64,000 bases of DNA from Thiodiazotropha sp037384425. Its GTDB lineage: Bacteria > Pseudomonadota > Gammaproteobacteria > Chromatiales > Chromatiaceae. The notes under the pieces are model-generated. The model was not told where the DNA came from and ran no database searches. It saw only the letters and a list, made by a program, of their open reading frames with translations. This document shows positions 9,555 through 18,265 of the stretch, in pieces. Position 1 is the first letter of the stretch; each line of letters begins with the position of its first letter. The stretch spans positions 169,613 through 233,612 of the forward strand of contig JARROA010000014.1 of the NCBI GenBank assembly GCA_037384425.1, written 5' to 3'. The position numbers and the translations under genes are program-made.

Positions 9555-10127
9555 GTGATGTGTCTATCAGGCCGGATCACAGCGCGCCGACTGTTCATTT
9601 CGCCCCACTACCCGGATGGCAGGATTTGCCGGCGCAGGATTCCGGGCACGCGAACTGGAGGCTCACAGTCGGCCTTCACGCTCATCGAGCTGCTGCTGGT
9701 ACTGAGCATCGTCGCCCTGCTGCTGGCGTTGTCCCCGGCCCTGATGCAGAAAGCCTTTCCCATCCTCAAGCTCAAGGCGGCGGCGCGGGACATGGTGCAG
9801 GAGATCCGCTATGTGCAGAATGCCGCCATCATCAATGGCCAGGTGGCGGAGATCCGTTTCGATCTGAAGAACGGCGAGTATCGCAGTGATCTGGTCAACG
9901 GTGGTGAAGTGAGAGCGCTGCCAAGCGGCCTCTCGTTTTCGAACTCGCCACAATTTCCGGAGTTCGGGGCGAGCGAAGAAATGACACGTTTTGTCTTCTA
10001 TCCGGACGGTAGCGCCAACGGCGGTGTGCTCTTCGTCGGCAACGACCGCAAACGCATGGCGATACGCGTCGACTGGCTGACCAGCAAGATTCAGCTCGAT
10101 GAACTGCATGAGACAAAGCGACTCTAA
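9555..10127 (+). CDS. gspH: Minor pseudopilin GspH
   Basis: 190 aa from GTG 9555, with an unusually long leader of about 39 residues before the pilin helix AFTLIELLLVLSIVALL. The residue before the Phe is Ala, not the usual Gly (SQSA^FTLIEL), so cleavage is either less efficient or the leader is misread here. No ATG or obvious start lies closer to the helix in this frame. The mature part has the GspH fold pattern ('AARDMVQEIRYVQNAAI..G'). The gene starts one base after the gspG stop and overlaps gspI at its 3' end. Confidence 0.85.
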   Translation: MMCLSGRITARRLFISPHYPDGRICRRRIPGTRTGGSQSAFTLIELLLVLSIVALLLALSPALMQKAFPILKLKAAARDMVQEIRYVQNAAIINGQVAEIRFDLKNGEYRSDLVNGGEVRALPSGLSFSNSPQFPEFGASEEMTRFVFYPDGSANGGVLFVGNDRKRMAIRVDWLTSKIQLDELHETKRL

Positions 10128-10518
10128 GCGCGATATGCGTGGCATGACATTGATCGAGGTGCTGGTCGCCTTTGTCATTCTGGGAATGGTGATGGCCGTG
10201 ATCATGCGCATCAATGCCACCTCTTTGCGCAACCACGAAGTCTCCAAAGCGTATCAGCACGCCCTGCGCGTCGCCGAATCCCGCATGGAGGCCATGAGCG
10301 TCGAGACCAGCTCGGAGACCCTGCAGCAAAGTGGCGTCGAGGCTGGTGGTCTGCGCTGGGAGTACTTCCGGCAGCCCTATCACGAGTGGAGCGAGGAGCG
10401 GTTGCAGGGACTCCAGGCTATACCCGTCAAGGAGCGGATAGTGGTGGCATGGGGAGAACAGCCCTTTCCCAGGCAACTCAGTTTCTCACGCATCCACCTT
10501 ATTTACAGGGGGCGATGA
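10108..10518 (+). CDS. gspI: Minor pseudopilin GspI
   Basis: 136 aa from ATG 10108; ATG 10099 and ATG 10135 are alternative in-frame starts. The leader ends RG and the pilin helix is MTLIEVLVAFVILGMV, with Glu at mature position 5. The body shows the GspI pattern 'AYQHALRVAESRMEAM'. It overlaps the end of gspH and its stop TGA (10516-10518) overlaps the gspJ ATG, so translation is coupled. GspI, J and K form the tip complex that starts the pseudopilus. Confidence 0.92.
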   Translation: MRQSDSKRDMRGMTLIEVLVAFVILGMVMAVIMRINATSLRNHEVSKAYQHALRVAESRMEAMSVETSSETLQQSGVEAGGLRWEYFRQPYHEWSEERLQGLQAIPVKERIVVAWGEQPFPRQLSFSRIHLIYRGR

Positions 10519-11180
10519 TGCATTGCCGGCGAAACAGCACAACACACCCCCGTGCGGCCGGTTTCACGTTACTGGAAATCATGGTGGCGATGTTGCTGCT
10601 GGCGGTGATCGTAACTGCATCGGTTTCCCTGTTGTTCATCAATATCCGGGGATGGGATGCACTGGTCACGGACAGCGAGCAGAGCCTCGACGGCGTCCTG
10701 ATTCGCGACCGCCTGGTGACTACGTTACGCCAGCTCTCACCCCTGGTCTGGCAAAGTGGAGGGAATCGGCAACTGGCATTCAATGGCGAGACGGATCGGG
10801 TCCAATTCATCTCCCGTGCACCCATGCAGTTTCGCCAGGGCGGCTTGTTCGAGTATCTCCTGATGCAGGAACTCGATAGTGAAAACCGGAGGAATCTGGT
10901 GCTCTATTATGCGCCTTATCGCCCTGATCAGACCGAATTCAGGCTGCCCGAGGACGGGGAACGTCGCCAGCTGTTCAGCGATATCGGGGGTGTCACCTTC
11001 GGCTACTGGGGCGTCAAGCAATTGGGTGCAAAGCAAGCGGAGTGGTGGGAGGGCTGGGAGAATAATCTCGATAGCTATCCGGCCATGGTGCGAATAGAGT
11101 TTGCAGGTGGCAGAGCTGATGCCGTAGCGACGACGGAGTTTGTGAAGCTGCTGATGGATGCCACGAGGGCGCTACGATGA
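10515..11180 (+). CDS. gspJ: Minor pseudopilin GspJ
   Basis: 221 aa. Start ATG 10515 overlaps the gspI stop as ATGA; a second ATG follows at once (10518). The basic leader ends 'RAAG' and the helix is FTLLEIMVAMLLLAVIV with Glu at +5. The remaining domain has 'LFINIRGWDALV' and a C-terminal beta-rich region, as in GspJ. Its stop overlaps the gspK start. Frames upstream of 10515 belong to gspI. Confidence 0.92.
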   Translation: MMHCRRNSTTHPRAAGFTLLEIMVAMLLLAVIVTASVSLLFINIRGWDALVTDSEQSLDGVLIRDRLVTTLRQLSPLVWQSGGNRQLAFNGETDRVQFISRAPMQFRQGGLFEYLLMQELDSENRRNLVLYYAPYRPDQTEFRLPEDGERRQLFSDIGGVTFGYWGVKQLGAKQAEWWEGWENNLDSYPAMVRIEFAGGRADAVATTEFVKLLMDATRALR

Positions 11181-12100
11181 TGGGTCTGACGCCTGCCCGA
11201 AGGGGTGCGGTGCTTATCGCCGGCGGTCCGCAAGGGCAGCAGGGCATAGCCCTGATCATGGTACTCTGGCTGGTGGTGCTGTTGACCATCGTGGCGGCGA
11301 GCTTTGCCACGCATTCGCGGGTGGAGACCCGGATGGCAGGTAATCTGGTGGAGCGCCAAAAGGCCAGGCTCCTGATCCAGACCGGATTCAGTCGCGCCCT
11401 GCTGGAACTGATGGCAGCCAGCAGCGACGAGCGCTGGAAGGTCGATGGCGAGATCCATGAATTGCAACAGGCGCAGGGCAGTCTGCGCATCGCTATTCGC
11501 AACGCAGCGGGACTGGTCGATCTCAATCGGGCCTCCCACGACGTGCTCTACAATCTGTTCTCCTTGCTGTCTGATGACCAGGAAATCCGAGAACAGCTGG
11601 TGGACGCGTTGAATGACTGGCGAGACGGCGATGACCTGAAACGGCTCAACGGCGCGGAGGACGACGATTATGCGCACGCCGGTCTCGATTACGGCACCGT
11701 CGACAGAGATCTGGAAAGTGTCGATGAGCTCGGTTATGTTATTGGTTTCGATCAGGATTCAGTGGATAGGCTGCGACCCTATGTGACCGTGTATTCAGGC
11801 CTGAACCAGATTGACAGGACTTATGCATCGCAGGAACTGGTCGATATCCTCAAGAGCGGTGATGCTTCACTGGATGGCCAGGTGGCGCAAGCCTTCGATC
11901 AGCTCGACAGCGGACTGGCCGATATCAATGAGCTCGAAGAAGGGCTGGACGGCCTGGGAAAGGCACAGAGCTCCAACTACCGCATAAGCATCGAGGCAAC
12001 AACCGAAGGAGGCGGCCATGCGGTCGTCGACGTCGATGTGGAGATGGGTAATCTCCGGGACCGACCCTTCAAGGTCCTCGCCTGGCATACACGTTACTAG
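11177..12100 (+). CDS. gspK: Minor pseudopilin GspK (tip subunit)
   Basis: 307 aa, starting ATG 11177 over the gspJ stop. The leader ends 'GQQG' and the helix is IALIMVLWLVVLLTIVAASF; GspK characteristically lacks the Glu at +5, and here the mature sequence starts IALIM. The large insert domain includes 'LVDLNRASHDVLYNLF' and a helix-hairpin-helix-like 'DALNDWRDGDD' segment typical of the family. GspK caps the pseudopilus. Sixty bases separate it from gspL, with a CCCAGT/ACTGGG hairpin at about 12104-12137. Confidence 0.92.
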   Translation: MMGLTPARRGAVLIAGGPQGQQGIALIMVLWLVVLLTIVAASFATHSRVETRMAGNLVERQKARLLIQTGFSRALLELMAASSDERWKVDGEIHELQQAQGSLRIAIRNAAGLVDLNRASHDVLYNLFSLLSDDQEIREQLVDALNDWRDGDDLKRLNGAEDDDYAHAGLDYGTVDRDLESVDELGYVIGFDQDSVDRLRPYVTVYSGLNQIDRTYASQELVDILKSGDASLDGQVAQAFDQLDSGLADINELEEGLDGLGKAQSSNYRISIEATTEGGGHAVVDVDVEMGNLRDRPFKVLAWHTRY

Positions 12101-12160
12101 AGCCCAGTGGATTAGAGTTAACGGGCCCTGACTGGGCGAGACCCAAAAGAAAAGCAATCT

Positions 12161-13237
12161 ATGGCTGTCAGTTCTATCAGTTATCAGTTTCGTGAGTTTC
12201 TCTCCTGGTGGGGCAGTGAACTCGCGGCCATGCTGCCGGATTCAGTGGTGTCGCTGTTCCAGAACGGTCGCTTGCTGCAACTGCACTATGCCGATGAGAC
12301 CGTGCGCCTGGTCAACCATGGGAAAACCGGCGAGGAGGTGCATGAGAACTTCCACGCCGGCATAGATTTCGACGATCCCGAACAGAGCCGTATTCTCGCT
12401 GCCGCCAGCGAGATACGGCTCTGTCTCGAGAAGAAGAAGTACCTCATCAAAAAGGTAACGCTGCCGATCGAGACCGAAGAGAATCTGCGTGAGGTGCTCT
12501 CATTCGAGATGGATCGACAGACGCCTTTCACCCCCGATCAGGTCTACTACGACTACATCGTCAACGAGCGCGATAAAACGGCACGTACCCTCGATGTGTC
12601 GCTGATTCTGGCACCGATCGACAGGCTCAATTATGCGCTGGATCTGCTGGAGAACCATAACGTCCGTATTAGCGCCATTTCCCCCTGCGAAGAGCATATC
12701 GGTGTCTTCAATCGGGTGAATCTGCTGCCGCCGGAGAAACGGCGCAAGCCGCAGAAGGCATATCGACTGGTCAATTATTTTCTGTTGTTGACCTTTGTGC
12801 TCCTGCTGTTTGGCAATCTGGCCCTGCCCATCTGGCAGAAAATGGGCTATGCCAAGACGCTGGAGAGTGAACTCGATCGGTATAAAAAGGACTCGGCTGA
12901 AGCGGTTGCCTTGCGTGGCAAACTGGAACAGGCGGAGCTGGAAAACCGCTTCCTGGAAAACAAGAAGCGTAATGCGTTGCAACTGACACAGATCCTCAAC
13001 GAATTGTCGCTGGTGATTCCGGATGACACCTGGTTGAGTAATTTCGAATTGCGTGAGGACAGCGTCCATCTGCACGGCCAGTCGGTCGCTTCCGCAGCCC
13101 TGATTCCGCTGATCGACGCCTCGCCCCTGTTCCGCAACGTCTCTTTTCGATCGCCGGTCACCCAGAACCGTCAGAACAATACTGAACGTTTCCACATCTC
13201 CGCCGAGCTGGAGAAAATCGTGGAGGCGCAGGAATGA
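12161..13237 (+). CDS. gspL: Type II secretion protein GspL (PilN-type)
   Basis: 358 aa. The N-terminal part is an actin-like/PilM-like cytoplasmic portion with 'LREVLSFEMDRQTPFTPDQVYYDY', which binds GspE in other systems. A membrane segment lies at about 207-228 (NYFLLLTFVLLLFGNLALPIW), followed by a coiled coil and a PilN-type periplasmic domain ('LTQILNELSLVIPDDTWL'). It is linked to gspM by an ATGA overlap at 13234-13237. The family is divergent from enterobacterial GspL but has the same topology. Confidence 0.85.
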   Translation: MAVSSISYQFREFLSWWGSELAAMLPDSVVSLFQNGRLLQLHYADETVRLVNHGKTGEEVHENFHAGIDFDDPEQSRILAAASEIRLCLEKKKYLIKKVTLPIETEENLREVLSFEMDRQTPFTPDQVYYDYIVNERDKTARTLDVSLILAPIDRLNYALDLLENHNVRISAISPCEEHIGVFNRVNLLPPEKRRKPQKAYRLVNYFLLLTFVLLLFGNLALPIWQKMGYAKTLESELDRYKKDSAEAVALRGKLEQAELENRFLENKKRNALQLTQILNELSLVIPDDTWLSNFELREDSVHLHGQSVASAALIPLIDASPLFRNVSFRSPVTQNRQNNTERFHISAELEKIVEAQE

Positions 13238-13830
13238 TCGCGCGTCTCGATGGTCGTAAGAGTCGTCTGCTTGCGCTGCTGCTCTTTATCGTGACGCTGT
13301 TGCTCGTCGTCGCGTCTGTGGTGCTGCCGGTGTTTGTGATGAATCGCCACTACGACGAGTTGATCACTGGTATGAGTGATCAGTTGGTGGTTTATCAACG
13401 GGTGGCTCGAAACAGTAAACAGTATCAGGCCAAGTTTCAGCAGTTGATGCGGCTGCAACGCCAGGACAGACGCTACCTCAAGAGCGACACGGAATCCCTC
13501 GCCACTGCGGAGTTACAGAGCATCGTGAAACAGGTCATTGCCGGAAACCAGGGGGAGATCCTCAGCACGCAGGTGACCCGTACCACCGAAGAACAGGGAT
13601 TCAAACGCATCACCATTCGGATCCGCATGAAGAGCACGTTGGAGGATATGGTAAAGATCTTCCATACCCTCGAATCGAAAAAGCCCTATCTGTTCGTTGA
13701 GAACGTAAACGTTCGCAGCCGTCAGGTAGCGCGACGTCGCCTGCCCACCAACAAGGCGATCGAAGAGGCAATGTCACAGCTCGATATCGACTTTCAGCTC
13801 TCTGGCTATATGCGGGGTGGATCGGCGTGA
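13234..13830 (+). CDS. gspM: Type II secretion protein GspM (PilO-like)
   Basis: 198 aa. A single N-terminal membrane helix (about 9-33) is followed by a short coiled coil and a ferredoxin-like periplasmic domain with 'RITIRIRMKSTLEDMVKIFHTLES', the pattern of GspM-b/PilO proteins. Start ATG 13234 overlaps the gspL stop and the stop TGA 13828-13830 overlaps the next GTG. GspL and GspM form the inner-membrane assembly platform with GspF and GspE. Confidence 0.85.
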   Translation: MIARLDGRKSRLLALLLFIVTLLLVVASVVLPVFVMNRHYDELITGMSDQLVVYQRVARNSKQYQAKFQQLMRLQRQDRRYLKSDTESLATAELQSIVKQVIAGNQGEILSTQVTRTTEEQGFKRITIRIRMKSTLEDMVKIFHTLESKKPYLFVENVNVRSRQVARRRLPTNKAIEEAMSQLDIDFQLSGYMRGGSA

Positions 13831-14387
13831 GTGGGGTACGTTCCTTTGTCAGCGGCATGAGCCTGCTCCTGCTGATCGGTTCCGGACTGCTTGCTGGCAT
13901 GCTCTATCTGCAGTGGCATGAGGACATCACCTCACATTATCGGCTGACCGAGCCGACAGCCGACGATGTTGCAGTCAAACAGGATGTCGAAAATATACTC
14001 GCCTTCATGCCGGCACCGTTGCAAAGCCTCAGTGAAATCACCGACCGTCCTCTCTTCACCGAGGGCAGAATCCCACCCGAGAAACCGAGTGAAAATCCCA
14101 AGGCCGTTGCGGCCAATGTCCCTTTGCGGCTCAAACTGGAAGGTGTGGCGATTACGCCGGAGAGCAAAGTGGCCGTCATCACCGATCTGCAGACCAACGA
14201 GCTGTTGAGACTCTCACAGGGAATGAGTCACAGTAATTGGAAGGTGACAGGGGTGAGTGAGGAGTCTGTTACCATTCAGCAAGGGGGACGGGAAATCACC
14301 CTGACACTGGAGATCGATGAGTCGCCAGGTTCAGGCCGTCCCAAAGTGCCGTTCAAACTTCCGATACGACCTCCGGCCAGGCGGTAG
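13827..14387 (+). CDS. GspN/GspC-like homology-region protein of the type II secretion system
   Basis: 186 aa from GTG 13827, which overlaps the gspM stop (GTGA). It has one N-terminal membrane helix (about 9-30) and an HR-type domain: 'ITDRPLFTEGRIPP', then 'LRLKLEGVAI..VAVITD..' and 'RLSQGMSHSNWKVTGVSEESV'. This is the pattern shared by GspC homology-region domains and XpsN-type GspN. There is no PDZ or coiled-coil domain. HR domains contact the N0 domain of the secretin, so the protein most likely links the inner-membrane platform to GspD. No other gspC candidate is seen in the locus. Confidence 0.75.
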   Translation: MSGVRSFVSGMSLLLLIGSGLLAGMLYLQWHEDITSHYRLTEPTADDVAVKQDVENILAFMPAPLQSLSEITDRPLFTEGRIPPEKPSENPKAVAANVPLRLKLEGVAITPESKVAVITDLQTNELLRLSQGMSHSNWKVTGVSEESVTIQQGGREITLTLEIDESPGSGRPKVPFKLPIRPPARR

Positions 14388-14469
14388 GTCGTGAGGATGC
14401 CGCGCAATCCCCGCGAATCCTGGCGATTGAAGTTATGAAGTATTATCCAGAGTCACCCGAATCACTGTT

Positions 14470-14952
14470 ATGAAAAAAGTCTCCGTACTCTTTATCTGTA
14501 TGGGCAATATCTGCCGTTCGCCGACCGCCCAGGGCGTCTTCAGAGCACTGGTCGAGCGCGAAGGGCTGAGTGACCGAATCGCTACCGATTCGGCAGGCAC
14601 TATCGCTTACCATGTCGGAGAAGCGCCTGATCGCAGGGCCAGGGAGACGGCTTCGAAACGGGGAATCGATCTCAACGATCTTCGCGCCCGCAAAGTGGTT
14701 TCACAAGACTTCGAGCAGTTTGACTACCTGCTGGCAATGGACCAAGACAATTATGGGGATCTGGAGACGCTCTGTCCGCCGGGATTCGAGGAGCGTTTGC
14801 ATCTGTTTATGGATTTTGCTCCGCAACGGCCGGAGAAAGAGGTGCCCGATCCCTATTATGGCGGTGTCGCGGGGTTTGACAGAGTCTTTGATATGGTCGA
14901 GGAGGCTTCCAGAGGCTTGCTGAAGCATATTCTGGAACGGCACAACCTCTGA
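14470..14952 (+). CDS. Low-molecular-weight protein-tyrosine phosphatase family protein
   Basis: 160 aa. The P-loop CX5R is at the N terminus (Cys10-MGNIC-Arg16, followed by SPTA) and the general-acid loop is 'VPDPYYGG'. Both match the LMW-PTP family, so dephosphorylation of phosphotyrosine proteins is expected; the arsenate reductase branch of the fold has a different C-terminal arrangement. It lies 82 bases after the type II secretion genes and converges with rne; it could ride on the gsp transcript but the gap leaves room for its own promoter. Confidence 0.93.
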   Translation: MKKVSVLFICMGNICRSPTAQGVFRALVEREGLSDRIATDSAGTIAYHVGEAPDRRARETASKRGIDLNDLRARKVVSQDFEQFDYLLAMDQDNYGDLETLCPPGFEERLHLFMDFAPQRPEKEVPDPYYGGVAGFDRVFDMVEEASRGLLKHILERHNL

Positions 14953-14958
14953 GGAAGG

Positions 14959-14984
14959 CAGGCCCCGGCAGCTGCCGGGGCCTG
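14959..14984. terminator. Bidirectional GC-rich hairpin between convergent genes
   Basis: A perfect 26-base palindrome, with core GGCCCCGGCAGCTGCCGGGG at 14961-14980, lies between the phosphatase stop and the rne stop. It is symmetrical and could end transcripts from both sides, although neither side has a clear T-run. Confidence 0.55.
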
Positions 14985-14993
14985 GTATTATCG

Positions 14994-17738
14994 CTAGTCC
15001 GCTTTTTGCGTATCGGCGGGGACGCTGGCAGCTGGGGTTTCAGCGGCTGCCGGTTTGACTTCGCGGGGTGTCGGCCTTGATTCCTCAGCCTGTGCCTGTT
15101 GAGGCGTCGACTCCCGAGGTGGAGTTACTGGAGCGGCCTGGGGTGCTGCTGGCGCCTGCACTTCACTCTTCCTGGTCTCAATCTGCTGAAGTTTAGCCGG
15201 TGACGGACTGGGCTTGCTTTCGCTGACTGTCGGTTTGGGCATCTCCACGGCAGGCTTTGACTCGGACGGGCGCGGCTCTGTTGCTGTGGCGGACTTTGCT
15301 TGCGGTTTGTCGACACCCGTATCGCTTTTTGCAGCAGGTGGTGTCGCTTTCTCCTCGCTCCTGGTTTCCGGTTTGCTCGCTTGCTGTTGGCGTGCAGGAC
15401 GCTCTTCACCTTGGGCAGGGGTCGTCTGCTCGACACGCTTGGTCTGCGTGGGGCCAGACCCGGTCTCTGAGGTACTGCTGGTCGGAGCGCTTTGGGGCTG
15501 CGCGGGTGTGGAGGTGGTCGATTCCGCAGACGCTGGTGGGGAGCGATCCGCTGTCTGGCTGTCGGCTTTCGGCGCACGGGGTTTGCGGGGAGGACGTGGT
15601 TTCTCTTCCGACGTCTGACGTTTCTCCTCCTGCTTAACGGGGGCCTCGCTGCCTGTTCCCTCGGCCGGTGTCTCGACAGACTGGGCCGCTGCCTTGTCGG
15701 CACTGCTGGAAGAGCGCCGACGGCGTCCTCCACGGCGACCGCGGCGCGAACTCTTCGGCTTCGGCGACTCCTCCTTTTCACTGTCTGTGGGGGCGCTTTC
15801 GGGTTTGGCGCTGGCCTCAGTCGGTTTGCGACTGGCGCTCTTGCCGCTGCTGGAGCGGGACTTGGTGGCGCCGTCTTTCGGTTTGCTGTCCTGACGACTG
15901 CGTGCTCTGCCGCCACCGCTGCGGGAGCTGCCGCTTCTGCTGCTGCGCTCTCCGCTGCTCGCTTTGGCCGAGCTGCGGCGTTTCTCCTGCTGCGGTTTCT
16001 CTTCGCTCGACTCGCTCTCTTCGGCACTGGGTGGCCTGGGCGAGAAGATGCTGCTGAAGAGTTTTTTCAGGAAGCCCGACTCCTGGCTGGTGTAGGTTTC
16101 CGCTTTTTCCGCAACCGCACGTTGCGGCACCGGTGTCGTGGGGGCGATGTCCCTGACCGCCGGTTGCTCCACTTTGGGTGGATTGAGTTTGCTCTGTACC
16201 GGGGATTCAGTATCGATCTCCGCCACCATCCTGTAGCTGGAGAGGCCTTCCTCCTCGGCGGGCATATCGCTGACACGTACCCGCTCGATGGTGTAGTTGG
16301 GCGTCTCGAGGTGGGTGTTGGGTATCAAAACCACTTCGACCGATTGCCGCTGCTCGATATCGTGGATGGTCTGGCGTTTCTCGTTCAGCAGGAAGGTCGC
16401 CATGTCCACCGGGAGCTGGGCCACGATACGGCCCGTGTTCTCCTTCATCGCCTCTTCTTCGATGATGCGCAACACCGAAAGGGAGAGGGACTCGACGCCG
16501 CGGATGGTGCCGTGGCCGGAGCAGCGGGGGCAGACCTGTTCGCTGGCCTCGCCAAGGGAGGGACGCAGGCGCTGGCGCGACATCTCGAGCAGGCCGAAAC
16601 GGGAGATGCGGCCGATCTGGACCCGGGCGCGATCCTGCTTCAGGGCCTCTTTGAGCCGGTTCTCCACTTCGCGCTGGTTGCGCGAAGGTGTCATATCGAT
16701 GAAATCGATGACGAGGAGGCCGCCAAGGTCTCGCAGCCGTAGCTGGCGGGCCACTTCATCAGCCGCCTCCAGATTGGTGTTGAGTGCGGTCTCTTCGATG
16801 TCGGCGCCCTTGGTGGCGCGCGCCGAGTTGATGTCGATGGAGGTCAGGGCCTCGGTGTGGTCGATCACGATGGCGCCGCCCGAGGGCAGACGGACTTCCC
16901 GCTGGAAGGCCGATTCGATCTGGCTCTCGATCTGATAGCGGCTGAAGAGGGGAACCTCGTCGTCGTAGTGGCGCAGTTTCTTGCCGTACTGCGGCATCAC
17001 CTGATTGATGAAACGCTCGGCCTGGGAGAAGACATCGGCGTCGTCGATGACGATCTCGCCGATATCGACCCGCAGATAGTCGCGGATCGAACGGATGATG
17101 ACGTTGCTCTCCTGATAGATCAGGAAGGGAGCCGATTTCTCTGCCGAGTGCTCGATCGCCTGCCACAGCTGCAGCAGGTAGTCCAGGTCCCACTGCAGCT
17201 CCTCGGAATTCTTGCCGATGCCGGCGGTGCGCACGATCAGGCCCATGTCCTCGGGCAGCTGCAGTTCGCTCATGGCTTCGCGCAGTTCGGTCCGGTCCTG
17301 GCCCTCGATGCGGCGGGAGACCCCTCCGGCACGAGGGTTGTTGGGCATCAGCACCAGGTAGCGGCCGGCCAGGGAGATGAAGGTGGTGAGGGCGGCGCCT
17401 TTGTTGCCACGCTCCTCCTTTTCCACCTGGACGATGAGCTCCTGGCCCTCTTTGAGCGCCTCCTGAATATTGACCCGTCCGCCGCCGCTCTTGGACTGAT
17501 CGCTGTAGTAGCTGCGGGAGATCTCCTTCAGGGGCAGGAAGCCGTGGCGCTCGGCGCCATAGTCGACAAAGGCTGCCTCCAGGCTGGGTTCGACGCGGGT
17601 GATGCGCCCTTTGTAGATATTGGCTTTTTTCTGTTCCCGGCCGGGAATTTCGATATCGAGATTGAATAGTTTTTGGCCATCAACGATGGCCACACGCAAC
17701 TCCTCAGGCTGAGTTGCGTTGATCAGCATTCTTTTCAT
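14994..17738 (-). CDS. rne: Ribonuclease E
   Basis: 914 aa from ATG 17738 (opening MKRMLINATQPEELRVA, the usual RNase E start; a TTG 12 bases upstream would add four residues). The catalytic half has the S1 domain ('YKGRITRVEPSLEAAFVDYG'), 5' sensor and RNase H-like regions, the DNase I-like metal site ('IDINSAR' and 'VIDFID'), and the Zn-link CPRCSGHG. From about residue 520 onward the protein is a low-complexity Ser/Pro/Lys/Glu/Arg-rich scaffold with basic blocks (RRGRRGGRRRR), the part that binds degradosome partners. It acts in mRNA decay and rRNA/tRNA processing at the inner membrane. It is transcribed away from rluC. Confidence 0.97.
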   Translation of the reverse strand: MKRMLINATQPEELRVAIVDGQKLFNLDIEIPGREQKKANIYKGRITRVEPSLEAAFVDYGAERHGFLPLKEISRSYYSDQSKSGGGRVNIQEALKEGQELIVQVEKEERGNKGAALTTFISLAGRYLVLMPNNPRAGGVSRRIEGQDRTELREAMSELQLPEDMGLIVRTAGIGKNSEELQWDLDYLLQLWQAIEHSAEKSAPFLIYQESNVIIRSIRDYLRVDIGEIVIDDADVFSQAERFINQVMPQYGKKLRHYDDEVPLFSRYQIESQIESAFQREVRLPSGGAIVIDHTEALTSIDINSARATKGADIEETALNTNLEAADEVARQLRLRDLGGLLVIDFIDMTPSRNQREVENRLKEALKQDRARVQIGRISRFGLLEMSRQRLRPSLGEASEQVCPRCSGHGTIRGVESLSLSVLRIIEEEAMKENTGRIVAQLPVDMATFLLNEKRQTIHDIEQRQSVEVVLIPNTHLETPNYTIERVRVSDMPAEEEGLSSYRMVAEIDTESPVQSKLNPPKVEQPAVRDIAPTTPVPQRAVAEKAETYTSQESGFLKKLFSSIFSPRPPSAEESESSEEKPQQEKRRSSAKASSGERSSRSGSSRSGGGRARSRQDSKPKDGATKSRSSSGKSASRKPTEASAKPESAPTDSEKEESPKPKSSRRGRRGGRRRRSSSSADKAAAQSVETPAEGTGSEAPVKQEEKRQTSEEKPRPPRKPRAPKADSQTADRSPPASAESTTSTPAQPQSAPTSSTSETGSGPTQTKRVEQTTPAQGEERPARQQQASKPETRSEEKATPPAAKSDTGVDKPQAKSATATEPRPSESKPAVEMPKPTVSESKPSPSPAKLQQIETRKSEVQAPAAPQAAPVTPPRESTPQQAQAEESRPTPREVKPAAAETPAASVPADTQKAD

Positions 17739-18265
17739 TAAATTGTCCAATCAACTGATCGAACACATTTTTTCAGAAGACGTCGAGGTTGTGATCGGTT
17801 CTGAACAGAGGTCAAATCACCACTGTCCGCCACCGGAACAGGCTCAATCTCAGACCGCTCGAGGGGGTCTGACGTCTTATCGGAAAACTGGCTCGGTCAG
17901 TTGAAAAACTGTTAAAGTCCGCCGCTCGGGAATCTGCTGAGTTCCGAACTTGAAGGCGCACAAAGCAGGGCGTACAGGCCACATAGGCGCTACCGATGAG
18001 TGCATCGCCGCGAGGATCCGGGAGTCTCCGGTCATCGCTGTAACTTGCTTTGGCGCGGCTGCAAGGTATCAGTCTAAGTCAGGCCCGAAGGGCACCAGTG
18101 CAATCGAACAGACGATGGTTCGCGCCCACTGTGGGGCTGCAGCCATCGCTTGCCGCGCGGATACGGGCCGGGGGAGTGGCCCCGTCCGTATCGGAAAATC
18201 CGCCTGCAAATATATCAATCTTCACCCGTGACATCAATGTTACAGCCGAAATAAGTTTGCGCTAA
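17739..18265. other. Divergent rne-rluC intergenic region, probable rne leader
   Basis: 527 bases between the starts of rne and rluC with no supportable gene. In enterobacteria rne has a long 5' leader used for autoregulation by RNase E itself; the similar spacing and gene order suggest the same here, but I could not match the known stem-loops. Open frames of 60-93 codons inside it have no Shine-Dalgarno or protein-like composition. Confidence 0.5.

Noticed and set aside
15492..16742. 416-codon plus-strand frame opposite rne
   Set aside because: It is antisense to the conserved RNase E catalytic domain and scaffold, with no protein-family pattern.
17950..18265. Small ORFs between rne and rluC
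   Set aside because: No ribosome sites or protein-like composition; the place corresponds to the rne leader.
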